In this document: positions 62,512-64,000 of the stretch, piece after piece
Layout: each line of letters begins with the position of its first letter
How positions within the stretch are numbered: the stretch's first letter is position 1
NCBI GenBank assembly: GCA_022376925.1
Contig: JAIOJX010000032.1
Location: forward strand, 114,801,979-114,865,978
Length of the DNA stretch: 64,000 nt
Source of the DNA: Tragulus kanchil
Taxonomy: Eukaryota > Chordata > Mammalia > Artiodactyla > Tragulidae
Reading direction: 5' to 3'
Program-made: the position numbers and the translations under genes
Notes under the pieces: model-generated
Told to the model about the DNA's origin: nothing
Seen by the model: the letters and a program-made list of their open reading frames with translations, nothing else
Database searches by the model: none

Positions 62512-64000
62512 ATTACTATTGAAACCTGACAGAATCCTGTGGGACTTCCGGGTACTTCGTTCTGGGTCCCCCATTTCTTGCTTGTAGGAAATAGGCTTCA
62601 TTCAGCTTCCATGACCTTCCCTGAATTCCAAAGAGCAGGTTCAAATCAGAGAAGGGAGAGAATGCAGAAACAGGAGAGGAACTCTCCTGGGGAGAGCATA
62701 GTGAGGAACAAACTCAGTAACATTATTGCAGAGCAGTGTCTCCACAACAGCAAATTTGGGGAACTTTTAAGCTAAGGATACAAGCATATTCATGAAGGGG
62801 CTTGGGTGGTCCAAGAGTCCAGGCTTTAATGTTTGAGGTCACAAAAGTCAGGAAAGCTTAACATCTGCATCCCTTAGGTTCTAACTGAACTGGTGGTTGA
62901 GTGCCTCAGGCTTAATATTTTTCTTAACAGAACTGGGAGTCTTATCTTTGCTGTTGTTACTTCTCTGGCTTGATAACAGTTGGTTCTTGCATACTTCTGT
63001 TCCTTAGGAGCGCTAATTACTAAGACCTGTTTCGAGACAAGAACGGTTCAAGAGCAAGTACTACGGCCAGGTTTAGACTCTCCCACAGTCTAATGCCCCA
63101 TCTAATGGACTCTGGATTTTTTTGGGAGGGGGGAGTCCGTTTTCTTAGAAGTCTACAATCAGGTAGTGACCTTGCAACTGATGAACTGTTGAGTCATTTT
63201 AGTAACCCAGCCCTGTTTCCCCTGCTTCCCCATGGCATGCTGCAGTCCATGGGGTCTCAAAGAGTCAGACACGACTTAGCAACTGAACACCAATATCCCG
63301 TTTCCCCATCTATGAGGCATTCGTTCTTAGTTCTGCCCACTAGGGTTTTTTCATGCAAGGCACAGCCCTAGCCCTTCAAAAGCTTTCAGAGCAATAGTCA
63401 TTAAATTGGTGGTGTATTGTCTTCTAAAACAGATCAGCGTGAGATATGCTTCACGGTTTCGCCTCTTGGTGTGTCCAAGCCAAAAGACACAAACCAAACA
63501 TCAAGATTCAAGTTCGGTTGGCTCTCCCTTGAGCCGGTGCGGCTGTTCTCACAGTGTCTCCCACTTTCTCCCTTAAGCCAGCCCACTGTACTGGCAGCAA
63601 CTCTTCCTTCCCCCACTCTAATAAACTTTACTATACTCTCAAAAAAAAAAAAAATTCAAAAAAAAAAAATTACTATTGAAACCTGACAGAATCCTGTGGG
63701 ACTTCCGGGTACTTCGTTCTGGGTCCCCCATTTCTTGCTTGTAGGAAATAGGCTTCATTCAGCTTCCATGACCTTCCCTGAATTCCAAAGAGCAGGTTCA
63801 AATCAGAGAAGGGAGAGAATGCAGAAACAGGAGAGGAACTCTCCTGGGGAGAGCATAGTGAGGAACAAACTCAGTAACATTATTGCAGAGCAGTGTCTCC
63901 ACAACAGCAAATTTGGGGAACTTTTAAGCTAAGGATACAAGCATATTCATGAAGGGGCTTGGGTGGTCCAAGAGTCCAGGCTTTAATGTTTGAGGTCACA
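62293..64000. repeat. Tandem direct duplication, ~1.16 kb (62293-63454 / 63455-window end)
   Basis: The second unit runs off the window. Its start loses a few bases (for example GTGTGTGCC becomes GTGTGTCC). Confidence 0.93.
63229..63291 (+). repeat. Bov-tA 3' end
   Basis: GCTGCAGTCCATGGGGTCTC and GTCAGACACGACTTAGCAAC. Confidence 0.7.

Larger units (their letters stand above)
61330..64000. other. Region upstream of AKR1A1
   Basis: SINEs, an LTR-like retrosequence and a duplication running off the window. In other mammals PRDX1 is the next gene in this direction, but no PRDX1 exon is visible here. Confidence 0.6.

Noticed and set aside
61340..64000. PRDX1 exons expected next to AKR1A1
   Set aside because: I looked for PRDX1-like peptides on both strands and saw none. 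The gene must lie beyond the window.

Overview
The window is nuclear DNA from a ruminant, most likely a pecoran. Evidence: Bov-tA SINEs, a BovB (RTE) LINE that still encodes the RYADD reverse-transcriptase motif, and many CHR-type tRNA-derived SINEs. Genes are split into exons with GT/AG sites. There are no operons, CRISPR arrays or phage-like elements.

Two protein-coding genes are recognisable, both on the minus strand. AKR1A1 (aldehyde reductase) is complete. It has a non-coding first exon and an ETS/CCAAT promoter near 60.7-60.83 kb, eight coding exons between 50.7 and 43.35 kb, and an AATAAA at 43,276-43,281. One copy of each exon gives exactly 325 codons plus a stop, with the catalytic residues D45, Y50, K80 and H113 intact. 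NASP (histone chaperone) contributes its first four coding exons (about 27.03, 8.16, 5.13 and 0.88 kb) and continues past the left edge. Its CpG-rich promoter lies near 27.1-28.9 kb. Gene order and strand match the mammalian PRDX1-AKR1A1-NASP neighbourhood; PRDX1 would lie beyond 64 kb.

Layout: 0-0.84 kb is a NASP intron; 0.84-27 kb is NASP exons 4 to 1 with repeat-rich introns; 25-29 kb is the NASP CpG island and promoter; 29-43 kb is intergenic (BovB, L2, L1, MIR, SINEs, an LTR-like piece, a U6 retropseudogene); 43.2-60.8 kb is AKR1A1; 60.6-61.3 kb is its CpG-rich promoter; 61.3-64 kb is upstream repeat sequence with an LTR-like, poly(A)-tailed insert.

The dominant anomaly is 22 separate head-to-tail direct duplications. 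Each is about 1.03-1.19 kb and near-identical, each holds unrelated sequence, and many have 0-25 bp of filler at the junction. They duplicate NASP exon 1, NASP exon 2 (with a third truncated copy), AKR1A1 exons 2, 5 and 6, and the AKR1A1 3' UTR. The uniform length, indifference to content, and copy differences focused on homopolymers and extreme-GC tracts point to unmerged ~1.1 kb overlaps in the assembly rather than biology. Collapsed, the locus would be about 40 kb.

The best biological lead is a SINE family, apparently young: a CHR-2-like tRNA-derived head and body with an unusual long tail ending in a C-rich, G-quadruplex-capable module. It has about 13 independent insertions, several with intact target-site duplications. 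Many copies carry a GCGCATGCGC (NRF1-type) palindrome and a CACGTG E-box. I found no convincing undescribed multi-gene system.
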